Source: Knoellia sinensis KCTC 19936 | Lineage (GTDB): Bacteria > Actinomycetota > Actinomycetes > Actinomycetales > Dermatophilaceae | Reading direction: 5' to 3' | DNA: 64,000 nt | Assembly: GCF_000768705.1 (NCBI RefSeq) | Contig: NZ_AVPJ01000006.1 | Location: 124,001-188,000 of the forward strand | Shown here: in pieces, positions 50,834-59,657 of the stretch | Position numbering within the stretch: position 1 is the first letter of the stretch | Layout: every line of letters starts with the position of its first letter | The notes under the pieces: generated by a model | Database searches by the model: none | Seen by the model: only the letters and a program-made list of their open reading frames with translations | Told to the model about the DNA's origin: nothing | Program-made: the position numbers and the translations under genes

Positions 50834-51306
50834 TGGACCTGTACCAAGAGCTCATCCTCGAGCACTCGAAGCGCCCGCAGCACGCGGGCCTGCGAGAGCC
50901 GTTCGAGGCCGAGGTGCACCACGTCAACCCCACCTGTGGCGACGAGGTGACGATGCGCATCCACGTCACCGGCGAAGGCTCCGAGGCCATCGTCGAGGAC
51001 ATCTCCTACGACGCCCTCGGGTGTTCGATCAGCATGGCGTCGACGTCGATCCTTGCCGAGGAGAGCATCGGCCGTCCGCTGACCGAGGTCCTCACGACCT
51101 ACGAGGCGATGAAGGCCATGCTCACCTCCAAGGGTGAGGACCCGGGCGACGAGGAGGTCATCGGTGACGGGGTCGCCCTCTCCGGTGTCGCCCAGTACCC
51201 CGCACGCGTCAAGTGCGCCCTCCTGGGATGGATGGCGTTCACCGATGCGTTGCACCAGAGCGGTCGCCAGGCCGCATTGACCCAGCTTGAGGAAGGAACG
51301 TCATGA
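50833..51306 (+). CDS. sufU: SufU, zinc-dependent sulfurtransferase
   Basis: 157 residues, IscU-like fold. MDLYQELILEHSKRPQHAG is the SufU start. Zn/sulfur ligands are the Cys in NPTCGDEV, ALGCSISMAS and RVKCALLGW, with the SufU-specific insertion between the second and third. It accepts persulfide sulfur from SufS and passes it to SufBCD. It overlaps sufS by 1 nt and the next gene by 4 nt. Confidence 0.97.
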
Positions 51307-51632
51307 GCGAGACCACCAACGCACCGGCCAACGTGGCCGACGTCGAGGAGGCCATGCGCGACGTCGTCGACCCCGAGCTCGGCATCAACGTCGTCGACCT
51401 CGGCCTCGTCTACGGCATCACCGTCGACGGCCAGAACCACGCCGTCATCGACATGACCCTGACGTCCGCGGCCTGCCCGCTCACCGACGTCATCGAGGAC
51501 CAGACCGCGCAGTCGCTCGAGGGTCTCGTGTCGTCCTACCGCGTCAACTGGGTCTGGATGCCACCGTGGGGCCCGGACAAGATCACCGACGACGGTCGCG
51601 AGCAATTGCGAGCCCTCGGCTTCAACATCTGA
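51303..51632 (+). CDS. sufT: MIP18/DUF59 family metal-sulfur cluster assembly factor (SufT-like)
   Basis: 109 residues. VEEAMRDVVDPELGINVVDLGLVYGI is the MIP18 signature, and TSAACPLTDVIEDQ carries the conserved Cys. Proteins of this family help Fe-S maturation in actinobacteria and are encoded last in the suf operon. The ATG overlaps sufU by 4 nt. The symbol is by operon position; single-domain members are also called PaaD-like. Confidence 0.9.
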   Translation: MSETTNAPANVADVEEAMRDVVDPELGINVVDLGLVYGITVDGQNHAVIDMTLTSAACPLTDVIEDQTAQSLEGLVSSYRVNWVWMPPWGPDKITDDGREQLRALGFNI

Positions 51633-51641
51633 CCAAGGGCG

Positions 51642-52175
51642 ATGAGCCGCACGGCCCGTCTTGTTGAAGTCGCGCCCGAGCGGTATGCCGCGTGGCGCGA
51701 GCGCTTCGACGCCGCCAATCCCGACGGCCCCCAGCGGGTCGTCGGGATCTCGCGTTTCGACGACCCCCACCTCGCCGTCGTGCTCATCAGGCGCGGCGGG
51801 TATGCCGTCGCGCACGTTCACGAGTCGTCTCTCGTCGCGCACAAGGTCGGGACCCGTCACGTCCAGTCGCGCACGGCCGCCGGGGGGTGGTCGCAACAGC
51901 GGTTCGCCCGTCGCCGCGGCAATCAGGCCGACGAACTCGTTCGAGCGGTTGCGGAGCACACCACGAGAATCGTGCCGGACGGCATACCGACTGCTCTGGT
52001 CGTCGGTGGGGACAAGTCACTGGTGAGGGACGTGCTCAGCGACCCGCGTCTGTCGTGGCTGGGGGAGTTGCCGCGCCGGGAGTTCCATGACATCGGTGAC
52101 CCGCGCCGGGCCGTGCTCGACGAGGTCGTGCGGCGCGCGCGAGCCGTGCAGGTCGCCATCGACGACGGCCCGTGA
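51642..52175 (+). CDS. acVLRF1 family peptidyl-tRNA hydrolase (ribosome rescue)
   Basis: 177 residues. AAGGWSQQRFARRRGNQADELV (described by residues ~80-100) matches the VLRF1 catalytic segment GG-x-S-x-QxF-x-R-R-x-x-Q, related to Vms1/ANKZF1. The family's conserved Gln is in SQQRF. VLRF1/eRF1-like proteins are thought to release nascent chains from stalled or split ribosomes; the actinobacterial clade is named acVLRF1. It begins 10 nt after sufT, so it may be the tail of the suf message, but no functional link is known. Three GGCATAC-type motifs lie in this short gene (51683, 51800, 51981). Confidence 0.8.
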   Translation: MSRTARLVEVAPERYAAWRERFDAANPDGPQRVVGISRFDDPHLAVVLIRRGGYAVAHVHESSLVAHKVGTRHVQSRTAAGGWSQQRFARRRGNQADELVRAVAEHTTRIVPDGIPTALVVGGDKSLVRDVLSDPRLSWLGELPRREFHDIGDPRRAVLDEVVRRARAVQVAIDDGP

Positions 52176-52202
52176 CCCGGGCGCTGGGGACATGATGGGG
52201 TG

Positions 52203-52562
52203 ATGGCGAAATACACCGTGAATCGCAAGGCGGTGCGTCACTGCCGCGACCTCATCGCCGAGGGCAAGGTGGAGCTCGACAGCGACTGGGGTCGAGTCCA
52301 ACCCGATGCCGACACCCAGAACGCCTTCCTCGAGGAACATGGCTGGTCTGACTACTCCGTCTGGCACCTCGGACTCACCGAGGGCGCTCACGACGAGACC
52401 AAGGCGCGCCACGCGTTCGTCTTCGGGGACTTCCGGAAGGTTCACCGCAGCGCCCTCATCGCCTGCGTCTACCGGGCCTCGGAGTGGCGGCACAAGGACG
52501 TGGAACTCGCGGCGCACCGATTGCTCCAGGAACTCGACAAGGCCTTTCCGGGCGACGACTGA
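52203..52562 (+). CDS. Small conserved-looking protein of unknown function
   Basis: 119 residues, no signal peptide or membrane helix, rich in His, Trp and charged residues. Notable segments are SDWGRVQPDADTQNAFLE, WHLGLTEGAHDETKARHAFVFGDF and VYRASEWRHKDVELAAH. It looks like a compact cytoplasmic domain; I associate it with uncharacterised actinobacterial proteins but cannot name a family. The ATG at 52203 is preferred over a GTG three bases upstream. It ends at a 13-bp hairpin shared with the convergent metallopeptidase. Confidence 0.75.
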   Translation: MAKYTVNRKAVRHCRDLIAEGKVELDSDWGRVQPDADTQNAFLEEHGWSDYSVWHLGLTEGAHDETKARHAFVFGDFRKVHRSALIACVYRASEWRHKDVELAAHRLLQELDKAFPGDD

Positions 52563-52590
52563 GCCGCCGCGTCCGAGGACGCAGCGGCTC
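52561..52590. terminator. Bidirectional hairpin between convergent genes
   Basis: GAGCCGCCGCGTC (52561-52573) pairs with GACGCAGCGGCTC (52578-52590), one mismatch, loop CGAG. It starts at the stop codon of the small unknown protein; the metallopeptidase stop is 22 nt beyond. Confidence 0.7.
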
Positions 52591-52611
52591 AGTGGGGACG
52601 AGTTGACCTGG

Positions 52612-53523
52612 TCAGGAGACCCGGTCGACGTTGAAGGTGTTGCACTGGTTGAGGTCACCCTTGCTGTAGCCCTGAAGGAACCACCGCTGGCGGGCCTCGG
52701 CCGAGCCGTGGGTCCAGGCCTCGGGGCTGACCTGACCCTGGGTCTTCTCCTGAATGCGATCGTCTCCGACCGCAGCAGCGGCGGAGAGGGCGCTCTTGAT
52801 GTCCTCTTCGGTGAGCTCCTTGAGGAACGGCTTGCCATCGGCACCGGGGGTGGTCGAGGCGTGCTTGGCCCAGACACCGGCCAGGCAATCGGCCATGAGT
52901 TCAATCCGGACGGCGCCACTGTTCGGCCCTGACGGGTCCTGCTGCGCGCGTCCGAGGAGGCCGAGCTGGTCCTGGAGCGCGTGACCGTACTCGTGCGCGA
53001 CGACGTACTCCTGAGCCAGCGCACCGCTGTCCGCACCGAACTGCTGGGTCAGGATCGAGAAGAAGTCGGCGTCGATGAAGACCCTCTGATCCAGCGGGCA
53101 GTAGAAGGGCCCGACCTGGTTGCTCGCCGTGCCGCACTGCGACTGCGTCGAGCCCGTGTAGAGCACGGTCTTGGTCGGCTGCCACTGCTTCTGGTAGCGG
53201 GGGAGTTCAGCGGTCCAGAAGGCCTGCACCGAGTTCACCGTGCCGATGACGCGGCATTGGACATCGGCGTTGGCGTCGGCGCCCGTCTTGCACTTCTCGA
53301 ACTCCTCGCCGCTGGCCGTGGTGCCGTCGACCTGCTCCTGGCTGGTTCCCGTGGTGCCGCCGCCCGAGGGCAGGTCCGAAGGATTGATCCCGAAGATGAG
53401 CGCGATGATCAGCATGATGATGCCGCCGATTCCGCCACCGACGGCAATCCCTCCGGGTGCGCCACCGCCGCCACCGGACTCGACCTGTGAGGTATCGAGG
53501 CTGACGTCGTCGTTGAAGCTCAT
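52612..53523 (-). CDS. Neutral zinc metallopeptidase (YpfJ family), membrane-anchored
   Basis: 303 residues. A cytoplasmic Gly-rich N-terminus precedes one transmembrane helix (GGIGGIIMLIIALIFGI, ~residues 30-46). The external domain has the zinc motif VVAHEYGHALQDQ (HExxH form HEYGH) and RIELMADCLAGVWA with the third ligand Glu. Four Cys in the external part probably form disulfides. This is the neutral zinc metallopeptidase family (PF04228 type); the physiological substrate is unknown. ATG start with GGAGGCCCAC upstream. Confidence 0.92.
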   Translation of the reverse strand: MSFNDDVSLDTSQVESGGGGGAPGGIAVGGGIGGIIMLIIALIFGINPSDLPSGGGTTGTSQEQVDGTTASGEEFEKCKTGADANADVQCRVIGTVNSVQAFWTAELPRYQKQWQPTKTVLYTGSTQSQCGTASNQVGPFYCPLDQRVFIDADFFSILTQQFGADSGALAQEYVVAHEYGHALQDQLGLLGRAQQDPSGPNSGAVRIELMADCLAGVWAKHASTTPGADGKPFLKELTEEDIKSALSAAAAVGDDRIQEKTQGQVSPEAWTHGSAEARQRWFLQGYSKGDLNQCNTFNVDRVS

Positions 53524-53656
53524 CTGTGGGCCTCCCGGTGGTGGGCGATTTTTCGTGCCTGACGCGGCGCAACCTAGACTAAACGTCCGAAGGCCCGCGG
53601 TGCGTCAGCGGTGCGCCTCTCTCCACCCGAAGTTCCCCCACCCACGAAGGACACCT

Positions 53657-55255
53657 GTGCTGACTGCTGCCTCGATCGAGCTGCGGGCGGGGTCGCGCCT
53701 CCTCCTCGACGGAGCGACCTTCAGGGTCGCAGCAGGCGACCGGATCGGCCTCGTGGGTCGCAACGGCGCGGGCAAGACCACGCTCACCAAGGTGCTGGCC
53801 GGCGTGGGCCAGCCGGCAGCGGGCAGCGTGCAGAGCACGGGCGAGGTCGGCTACCTGCCCCAGGACCCTCGCACTGGCGACCTGCACGTCACGGCCCGCG
53901 ACCGCATCCTCTCGGCGAGAGGCCTCGACCGCATCGTCCGCGACCTGCGCGCAGCAGAGAGGGCGATGTCGGAGGAGACGGGCGAAAAGCTCGACAAGGC
54001 GATGCGTCGCTATGCCCGCCTCGACGCCGAGTTCGAGTCCGCCGGGGGCTATGCCGCCGAGTCCGAAGCTGCGTCGATCGCTTCCGCGCTGTCCCTGGAG
54101 GAGCGGCACCTCGACCAGACCTTGGCCACCCTGTCGGGTGGTCAGCGCCGACGCATCGAACTCTCCCGCATCCTCTTCTCAGGTGCGGAGACGCTGCTCC
54201 TCGATGAGCCGACGAACCACCTCGACGCAGACTCCATCGTGTGGTTGCGCGACCACCTCAAGGGCTACAAGGGCGGGCTCATCGTCATCTCGCACGACGT
54301 CGACCTGCTCGACACGGTCGTCAACAAGGTGTTCCACCTCGATGCCAACCGATCCGAGCTCGACATCTACAACCTCGGGTGGAAGGCCTACCTGCAGCAG
54401 CGCGAGACGGATGAGCGACGCCGGAAGCGCGAGCGCATGAACGCCGAGAAGAAGGCGTCGGTGCTCATGGCGCAGGCGGACAAGATGCGCGCCAAGGCGA
54501 CCAAGACCGTTGCGGCGCAGAACATGGCCCGTCGTGCCGAACGACTGCTTGCCGGTCTGGAGTCCGAGCGGGCGAGCGACCGTGTGGCCAAGCTCCGGTT
54601 CCCGGATCCTTCACCGTGTGGCAAGACCCCTCTTCGGGCCAGTGGGCTCTCGCGTTCGTACGGATCACTGGAGATCTTCACGGACGTCGACCTCGCCATC
54701 GACCGTGGCTCCCGCGTCGTCGTGCTCGGGCTCAACGGCGCCGGCAAGACCACCTTGCTGCGGATGCTCGCGGGCGTCGATGCCCCTGACACGGGGCAGG
54801 TCGAGCCGGGCCATGGCCTGAAGATCGGCTACTACGCCCAGGAGCACGAGAATCTCGACGTCGACCGGTCGGTGCTCGACAACATGAAGTCCGCAGCTCC
54901 TGCGCTCGGCGAGACCGAGGTCCGCAAGGTCCTGGGTTCATTCCTTTTCACCGGCGATGACGTCGACAAGCCTGCGGGGGTGCTCTCGGGCGGTGAGAAG
55001 ACTCGTCTGTCGCTCGCGCTCCTCGTCGTCTCGTCCGCCAACGTGCTCCTGCTCGACGAGCCCACCAACAACCTCGACCCGGCCTCACGTGAGGAGATCC
55101 TCGGCGCGCTGCGCACCTACAAGGGTGCCGTCGTCCTCGTGACCCACGACGAGGGCGCGGTCGACGCACTCGAACCGGAGCGGATCCTGCTGCTGCCAGA
55201 CGGTGTGGAGGACCTCTGGGGTCCCGACTACAAGGACCTTGTCACCCTCGCCTGA
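53657..55255 (+). CDS. ABC-F family ATPase (ribosome-associated)
   Basis: 532 residues with two ABC ATPase domains and no membrane segments. Domain 1: GRNGAGKTT, LSGGQRRRIELS, LLLDEPTNHLD. Domain 2: GLNGAGKTT, LSGGEKTRLSLA, LLLDEPTNNLD. They are joined by the charged linker ERRRKRERMNAEKKASVLMAQADKMRAKA that in ABC-F proteins enters the ribosomal E site region (P-site tRNA interaction motif). Possible roles are translation-factor (EttA/Uup-like) or antibiotic-resistance ribosome protection; the sequence alone does not decide. The GTG at 53657 follows GAAGGA; a longer frame upstream runs through the divergent metallopeptidase gene. Confidence 0.93.
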   Translation: MLTAASIELRAGSRLLLDGATFRVAAGDRIGLVGRNGAGKTTLTKVLAGVGQPAAGSVQSTGEVGYLPQDPRTGDLHVTARDRILSARGLDRIVRDLRAAERAMSEETGEKLDKAMRRYARLDAEFESAGGYAAESEAASIASALSLEERHLDQTLATLSGGQRRRIELSRILFSGAETLLLDEPTNHLDADSIVWLRDHLKGYKGGLIVISHDVDLLDTVVNKVFHLDANRSELDIYNLGWKAYLQQRETDERRRKRERMNAEKKASVLMAQADKMRAKATKTVAAQNMARRAERLLAGLESERASDRVAKLRFPDPSPCGKTPLRASGLSRSYGSLEIFTDVDLAIDRGSRVVVLGLNGAGKTTLLRMLAGVDAPDTGQVEPGHGLKIGYYAQEHENLDVDRSVLDNMKSAAPALGETEVRKVLGSFLFTGDDVDKPAGVLSGGEKTRLSLALLVVSSANVLLLDEPTNNLDPASREEILGALRTYKGAVVLVTHDEGAVDALEPERILLLPDGVEDLWGPDYKDLVTLA

Positions 55256-55257
55256 TC

Positions 55258-56643
55258 TCAGACGAGGACCTGCGGCAGTCGGCTCAGAGCCTGCGCCACG
55301 GACTCCTGGAGCTCGGAGTCCTCCCAGGTGTGGTCGGTGAGGGATCCCGTGAGGTAGGCGTCGTAAGCAGCCATGTCCACGTGACCATGACCCGACAGGG
55401 CTGTGAGGATGACCGGCGACTCACCGGCCTCCGTCGCCGCGTTGGCGGCGTCGACGGTGGCGGCGAGCGCGTGCGTGGCCTCCGGCGCCGGGATGATGCC
55501 TTCGCTGCGCGCGAAGAGGACTCCGGCAGCGAAACAGTCCTGTTGTCCCTTGGCGACCGCCTCCATGAGGCCCTCCTCCACGAGGTGGGAGATGAGCGGG
55601 CTCATGCCGTGGTAGCGCAACCCACCGGCGTGGATGGGGTCGGGAATGAAGTCGTGGCCGAGGGTGTGCATCTTCATCATGGGGGTGAGTCCGGCCACAT
55701 CGCCGAAGTCATAGGCGTAGACACCTTGGGTCAGGGTCGGACAGGAGGCGGGTTCGACCGCGCGGATGACCGGTCCGGCACCTCCAGCCGCCAACGTCTC
55801 GCGAATGAAGGGGAACGTGAGGCCACCGAAGTTCGACCCGCCGCCGGTGCAGCCGACAATGAGGTCGACCGACTCGTCGATCTTGGCCAGCTGGAGCAGG
55901 GCTTCCTCACCGATGATCGTCTGGTGCAGCAGGACGTGATTGAGGACTGATCCCAATGCGTAGTTGGCGTTGGGGTCACCAGCGGCCGCCTCAACCGCCT
56001 CGCTGATGGCCACCCCCAGAGACCCGGGGGAGTCCGGGTGCTCGGCCAGTACCGCCCGCCCGGCCTCGGTGAGGTCCGACGGGCTGGGATGGATCGTGCC
56101 GCCGAAGGTCTCGATCATCATCTTGCGGTAGGGCTTCCCGTCGTAGGAAGCACGTACCTGCCACACCTCGCACTCAAGACCGAACTGAGCGCAGGCGAAC
56201 GCCAGGGACGTGCCCCACTGGCCGGCCCCCGTCTCGGTCGTGAGCTTCTTGATGCCGGCCTTGGCGTTGTAGTAGGCCTGCGGCACAGCGGTGTTCGGCT
56301 TGTGTGACCCCGCAGGCGAAACGCCCTCGTACTTGTAGTAGATGCGCGCCGTGGTGCCGAGCGCCCGCTCCAGGCGGTGCGCCCGGAAGAGCGGCGACGG
56401 CCGCCAGAGGCGGTAGACGTCCTGGACCTCCTCGGGAATGTCGATGTAGCGCTCGGTGGAGACCTCCTGGAGGATGAGGTCCATCGGGAAGATCGGGGTG
56501 AGGTCGGCGGGTCCTATGGGTTGTCCGGTCCCCGGGTGCAGCGGGGGAGGTGGAGGTGTGGGGAGATCCGCCAAGATGTTGTACCAACGCGTCGGCATCT
56601 CGCTCTCGTCGAGCACGACCTTGTGTTGCGGGACCTGAGCCAC
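55258..56643 (-). CDS. trpB2: TrpB2-type tryptophan synthase beta chain-like protein
   Basis: 461 residues, longer than TrpB1 (~400). PLP Lys is in [20 protein letters not shown], and [16 protein letters not shown] is the TrpB2 phosphate loop. The N-terminal extra segment ([23 protein letters not shown]) is the TrpB2 clade marker. No trpA is adjacent; TrpB2 enzymes act on their own with indole plus serine, salvaging indole. Convergent with the ABC-F gene (2 nt between stops). Confidence 0.93.
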   Translation of the reverse strand: MAQVPQHKVVLDESEMPTRWYNILADLPTPPPPPLHPGTGQPIGPADLTPIFPMDLILQEVSTERYIDIPEEVQDVYRLWRPSPLFRAHRLERALGTTARIYYKYEGVSPAGSHKPNTAVPQAYYNAKAGIKKLTTETGAGQWGTSLAFACAQFGLECEVWQVRASYDGKPYRKMMIETFGGTIHPSPSDLTEAGRAVLAEHPDSPGSLGVAISEAVEAAAGDPNANYALGSVLNHVLLHQTIIGEEALLQLAKIDESVDLIVGCTGGGSNFGGLTFPFIRETLAAGGAGPVIRAVEPASCPTLTQGVYAYDFGDVAGLTPMMKMHTLGHDFIPDPIHAGGLRYHGMSPLISHLVEEGLMEAVAKGQQDCFAAGVLFARSEGIIPAPEATHALAATVDAANAATEAGESPVILTALSGHGHVDMAAYDAYLTGSLTDHTWEDSELQESVAQALSRLPQVLV

Positions 56644-56838
56644 GGCATTCCCCTTCGTCCTGGGTCGCGCCAGTGCGACCAGAGGTCATCGTCGCTGGCT
56701 GACCTGCGGGCGGCGAGAGGCGTCCCACATCGCGGAGACATCGAGGACGGTCTCGGGAATGCGGTGTCGGTGGGGAGTGGTTGAGTCGAGATGGCGCGAG
56801 GTGAGTGATTTGACCTCACGCGCACTTGAGGATCGAGG

Positions 56839-56889
56839 ATGACGGACATGACGAGACCCCACGAGTCGACGACGGCGGCGGCACGATGA
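56839..56889 (+). CDS. 16-codon leader ORF translationally coupled to the ABC exporter
   Basis: ATG at 56839 opens MTDMTRPHESTTAAAR and ends at TGA 56887-56889, which overlaps the exporter's ATG (56886) as ATGA. It is preceded by GAGGATCGAGG, a plausible Shine-Dalgarno, whereas the exporter start has only a GGCGGCGGCACG run upstream. An internal ATG (56848) would give a 13-residue version. Coding status is inference from the arrangement; the peptide has no recognisable motif. Confidence 0.4.
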   Translation: MTDMTRPHESTTAAAR

Positions 56890-58772
56890 GCATGGCCGGA
56901 TGGCAGGCGATGCAGAGTCTGAGCAAGGACTCCAGTGTCAAGACCAAGGACCTGGCACCGGGGACGGCTCGCCGAGTGCTGACGTATGCCCGCCCCTATC
57001 GAGGGATCATCACCGGATTCCTCACCCTCGTGGTGATCGACGCCATGCTGATCGTCGCGACGCCGCTGCTGCTCAAGAGCCTCATCGACGACGGGATCTA
57101 TCCCCAGGACAGGGGCGTCGTGATCCGGCTGTCACTGATGGTCGCCGGTATCGCCGTGGTCAGCGCCCTGGTGACCCTGGTGTCACGATGGCTGTCGTCT
57201 CGCATCGGTGAGGGTCTCATCGTCGACCTCCGGACCCAGGTCTTCTCCCATGTGCTGCGTCAGCCGATCGCCTTCTTCACTCGCGCGCAGACCGGGGCGC
57301 TGGTGTCGCGCCTCAACAGTGACGTCATCGGAGCCCAGCAGGCGTTCACCTCCGTTCTGTCGAGCGTCGTGAGCAACGCTGTCTCCCTCGTGCTCATTAT
57401 CGGCGCCATGCTCGTCCTTTCCTGGCAGCTCACCCTCGCCTCGCTCATCCTCGTCCCGCTCTTCCTCCTCCCGGCCCGCACGATGGGCGGTCGGCTCGCG
57501 TCTCTTGCGCATGATCAGATGGGTCTCAATGCCGACCTTGGCACTCGGATGACGGAGCGCTTCAACGTTGCCGGCGCCCTGCTCGTCAAGATCTACGGCA
57601 ACCCGGAGGTCGAGAACAGCGAGTATGCCCAGCGAGCCACGAGGGTCCGGGACATCGGCGTCCGGATCGCCGTCAACCGATCCATCTTCTTCGTCGGGCT
57701 CACCCTCGTCGCGGCGTTGGCTACCGCCCTGGTCTATGGCTTCGGTGGTGTCATGGCGGTCGAGGGTGCCCTGTCGGTCGGGACGTTGATCGCGCTCACA
57801 GCTCTCCTGGCCCGGCTCTACGGCCCCCTCACGACCATCTCCAACGCTCGGGTCGACGTCATGACCGCGCTCGTCTCCTTCGAGCGGGTCTTCGAGATCA
57901 TCGACCTCGAGCCACTCGTCGCGGAGGCACCCGACGCAACGCCCATCCCGGCCGGCCCGGTGCGGGTGGACCTCGACCACGTGGGCTTCGCCTACCCGTC
58001 GGCCGACGCCATCTCCCTGAGTTCGCTCGAGTCCTCGGCCACAGGTGATCGGTCCGCGGGCGACACGGTCCTGGAGGACATCGACGCGACCATCGAGCCG
58101 GGGCAGTTGGTCGCTCTCGTCGGACCCAGCGGTGCTGGCAAATCCACTCTCACCTCACTCGTCGCGCGCCTCTACGATCCCACCAGCGGAGCTGTTCGTC
58201 TCAATGGCTCCGATCTGCGCACCGTCACCCTCGAGTCGCTGCGCGACACCGTCAGCGTGGTGACCCAGGAAGCCCACTTGTTCCACGACACGATTCGGGC
58301 GAACCTCCTGTATGCCGCGCCCGCGGCCACCGAGGCCGAGATGGAGGCTGCACTGCGCGCCGCTCGTGTGTGGGACCTCGTGGACCGACTTCCGGCGGGT
58401 CTGGACACCGTCGTCGGTGATCGGGGCCATCGCCTCAGTGGGGGAGAGAAGCAACGGATCGCCATCGCGCGGCTGCTGCTCAAGGGCCCTCGCCTCGTCG
58501 TTCTCGACGAGGCGACCGCACACCTCGACAGTGAGAGCGAGGTGGCCGTCCAGCGAGCCCTGGATGCCGCTCTCGCGGGTCGCACGGCGCTTGTCATCGC
58601 GCACCGCCTTTCGACGGTCCGACACGCCGACGTCATCCTCGTCCTTGATGGCGGTCGCATCGTGGAGCGTGGCACGCACGCCGAACTGTTGGCCTCCGGA
58701 GGGCTCTACTCCGACCTCTACACAACACAGTTCGCCGAAGGCCCGACCGTCTCGGTCAGGTCCGGGACCTGA
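56886..58772 (+). CDS. ABC exporter, fused permease-ATPase (multidrug/lipid type)
   Basis: 628 residues. The N-terminal ~330 residues hold six transmembrane helices of the ABC_membrane type (GIITGFLTLVVIDAMLIVA, VVIRLSLMVAGIAVVSALV and on). The ATPase has Walker A VGPSGAGKST, VVTQEAHLFHDTIRANLLYA (Q-loop), signature RLSGGEKQRIAIARLLL, Walker B LVVLDEATAHLD, and switch IAHRLSTV. This is a half-transporter that dimerises; no partner gene is adjacent, so it is probably a homodimer. Substrate unknown. The start ATG at 56886 overlaps the stop of a 16-codon leader ORF; no strong own Shine-Dalgarno. Confidence 0.93.
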   Translation: MSMAGWQAMQSLSKDSSVKTKDLAPGTARRVLTYARPYRGIITGFLTLVVIDAMLIVATPLLLKSLIDDGIYPQDRGVVIRLSLMVAGIAVVSALVTLVSRWLSSRIGEGLIVDLRTQVFSHVLRQPIAFFTRAQTGALVSRLNSDVIGAQQAFTSVLSSVVSNAVSLVLIIGAMLVLSWQLTLASLILVPLFLLPARTMGGRLASLAHDQMGLNADLGTRMTERFNVAGALLVKIYGNPEVENSEYAQRATRVRDIGVRIAVNRSIFFVGLTLVAALATALVYGFGGVMAVEGALSVGTLIALTALLARLYGPLTTISNARVDVMTALVSFERVFEIIDLEPLVAEAPDATPIPAGPVRVDLDHVGFAYPSADAISLSSLESSATGDRSAGDTVLEDIDATIEPGQLVALVGPSGAGKSTLTSLVARLYDPTSGAVRLNGSDLRTVTLESLRDTVSVVTQEAHLFHDTIRANLLYAAPAATEAEMEAALRAARVWDLVDRLPAGLDTVVGDRGHRLSGGEKQRIAIARLLLKGPRLVVLDEATAHLDSESEVAVQRALDAALAGRTALVIAHRLSTVRHADVILVLDGGRIVERGTHAELLASGGLYSDLYTTQFAEGPTVSVRSGT

Positions 58773-58883
58773 ACTCACCAGCGACCCATCCACGCACACG
58801 CCCCGACCAAGGTGGCAGGATTCCGGTTCGGGTGGCGCGGCCTGCGCCGCCGTCTGGGGAATCATCTTGGGAGGAAGTCACAC

Positions 58884-59528
58884 ATGCCACGTCACATCGC
58901 GCGTCGTCTGTCCGGCGCAGCCGCCGGGTTGGCGCTCGTGGGTGCCTCGGGGATCGCCTTTGCCACCGCGGCGCAGGCAGACCCGAACGCGAACATCACC
59001 ATCTGTCACGCCACGGGGTCCGCATCGAACCCGTTCGTCGTCATCAAGGTCGACGCCGCGTCGATCGTCAAGCAGGGGCACGACCAGCACCAGAACCGGC
59101 GCGACGTCATCCCTCCGTTCACCTATGTGGCGGAGAACAGCGGTGCCACGGTGTCGTACCCCGGCCTGAACTGGCACGACAACTGGGAGACCAACGGCGA
59201 GGGCGTCGCCATCACGAAGCCGAAGAAGACTGACTGTGTCGCCCCGGGTGGCACGACGCCTCCGGGTGGCACGACGCCTCCGGGTGGGACGACGCCTCCG
59301 GGTGGGACGACGCCTCCCGGTGGCACAACCCCTCCGGGTGGGACGACGCCTCCGGGTGGCACAACCCCTCCCGGTGGCACGCCAGCTCCCACCGGCCCGA
59401 TCGTCGAGACCGACATCGTTGACGACTCCGGGGTGAGCCTCGGTCTTGTCGGAGGCGGGGCTGCGCTCCTGCTCGCTGGTGCCGGCGCGGCAGCCGCGGT
59501 GGCGCGTCGTCAGGGTATGCACTCCTGA
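58884..59528 (+). CDS. Secreted, C-terminally membrane-anchored protein with PGGTTP repeats
   Basis: 214 residues. Signal peptide: RRLSGAAAGLALVGASGIAFATAAQA with a probable AQA-D cleavage near residue 33. A ~90-residue domain follows with ICHATGSASNPFVVIKVD and HDQHQNRRDVIPPFTYV, a Cys/His-containing segment I have seen in many actinobacterial surface proteins but cannot name. Then come eight PGGTTP-type hexapeptides (18-bp DNA units, 59244-59387). A C-terminal hydrophobic helix (LGLVGGGAALLLAGAGAAAAVA) and RRQ tail end it, like a cell-wall sorting region but without an LPXTG. Good Shine-Dalgarno GGGAGGAAG. Confidence 0.82.
   Translation: MPRHIARRLSGAAAGLALVGASGIAFATAAQADPNANITICHATGSASNPFVVIKVDAASIVKQGHDQHQNRRDVIPPFTYVAENSGATVSYPGLNWHDNWETNGEGVAITKPKKTDCVAPGGTTPPGGTTPPGGTTPPGGTTPPGGTTPPGGTTPPGGTTPPGGTPAPTGPIVETDIVDDSGVSLGLVGGGAALLLAGAGAAAAVARRQGMHS
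59244..59387 (+). repeat. Eight tandem 18-bp units coding PGGTTP
   Basis: The unit is CCGGGTGGCACGACGCCT with third-position variants (GGC/GGG; ACG/ACA; CCC/CCG); the last unit ends GCCAGCT. All changes except in the last unit are silent or near-silent. It is an intragenic minisatellite, so copy number may vary between strains. Confidence 0.9.
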
Positions 59529-59562
59529 TCCTGCATTGACCCCTGCGGGGGCCATCGGATCG

Positions 59563-59617
59563 CTGCCCTCGTCCCGGATGCAGATCCGGGACGAGGGCAG
59601 CCCCGTCCCGGATCTGC
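59563..59617. terminator. Terminator with two mutually exclusive hairpins
   Basis: Stem A: CTGCCCTCGTCCCGGAT (59563-59579) with its exact complement 59584-59600, loop GCAG. Stem B: GCAGATCCGGGACG (59580-59593) with CGTCCCGGATCTGC (59604-59617), loop 10 nt. Both use 59584-59593. It lies between the convergent surface-protein and SURF1 genes. Confidence 0.75.
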
Positions 59618-59657
59618 ACACGCGAGGGGGATGTTCACGCGGGGGGGGCGACGACGC

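Noticed and set aside
59244-59387. CRISPR-like repeats
   Set aside because: Contiguous in-frame 18-bp units coding PGGTTP with no spacers; an intragenic minisatellite.
59638-59650. G-run (GCGGGGGGGGCG) as a slippage or phase-variation site
   Set aside because: It is between convergent genes, outside any coding region or promoter I can identify.
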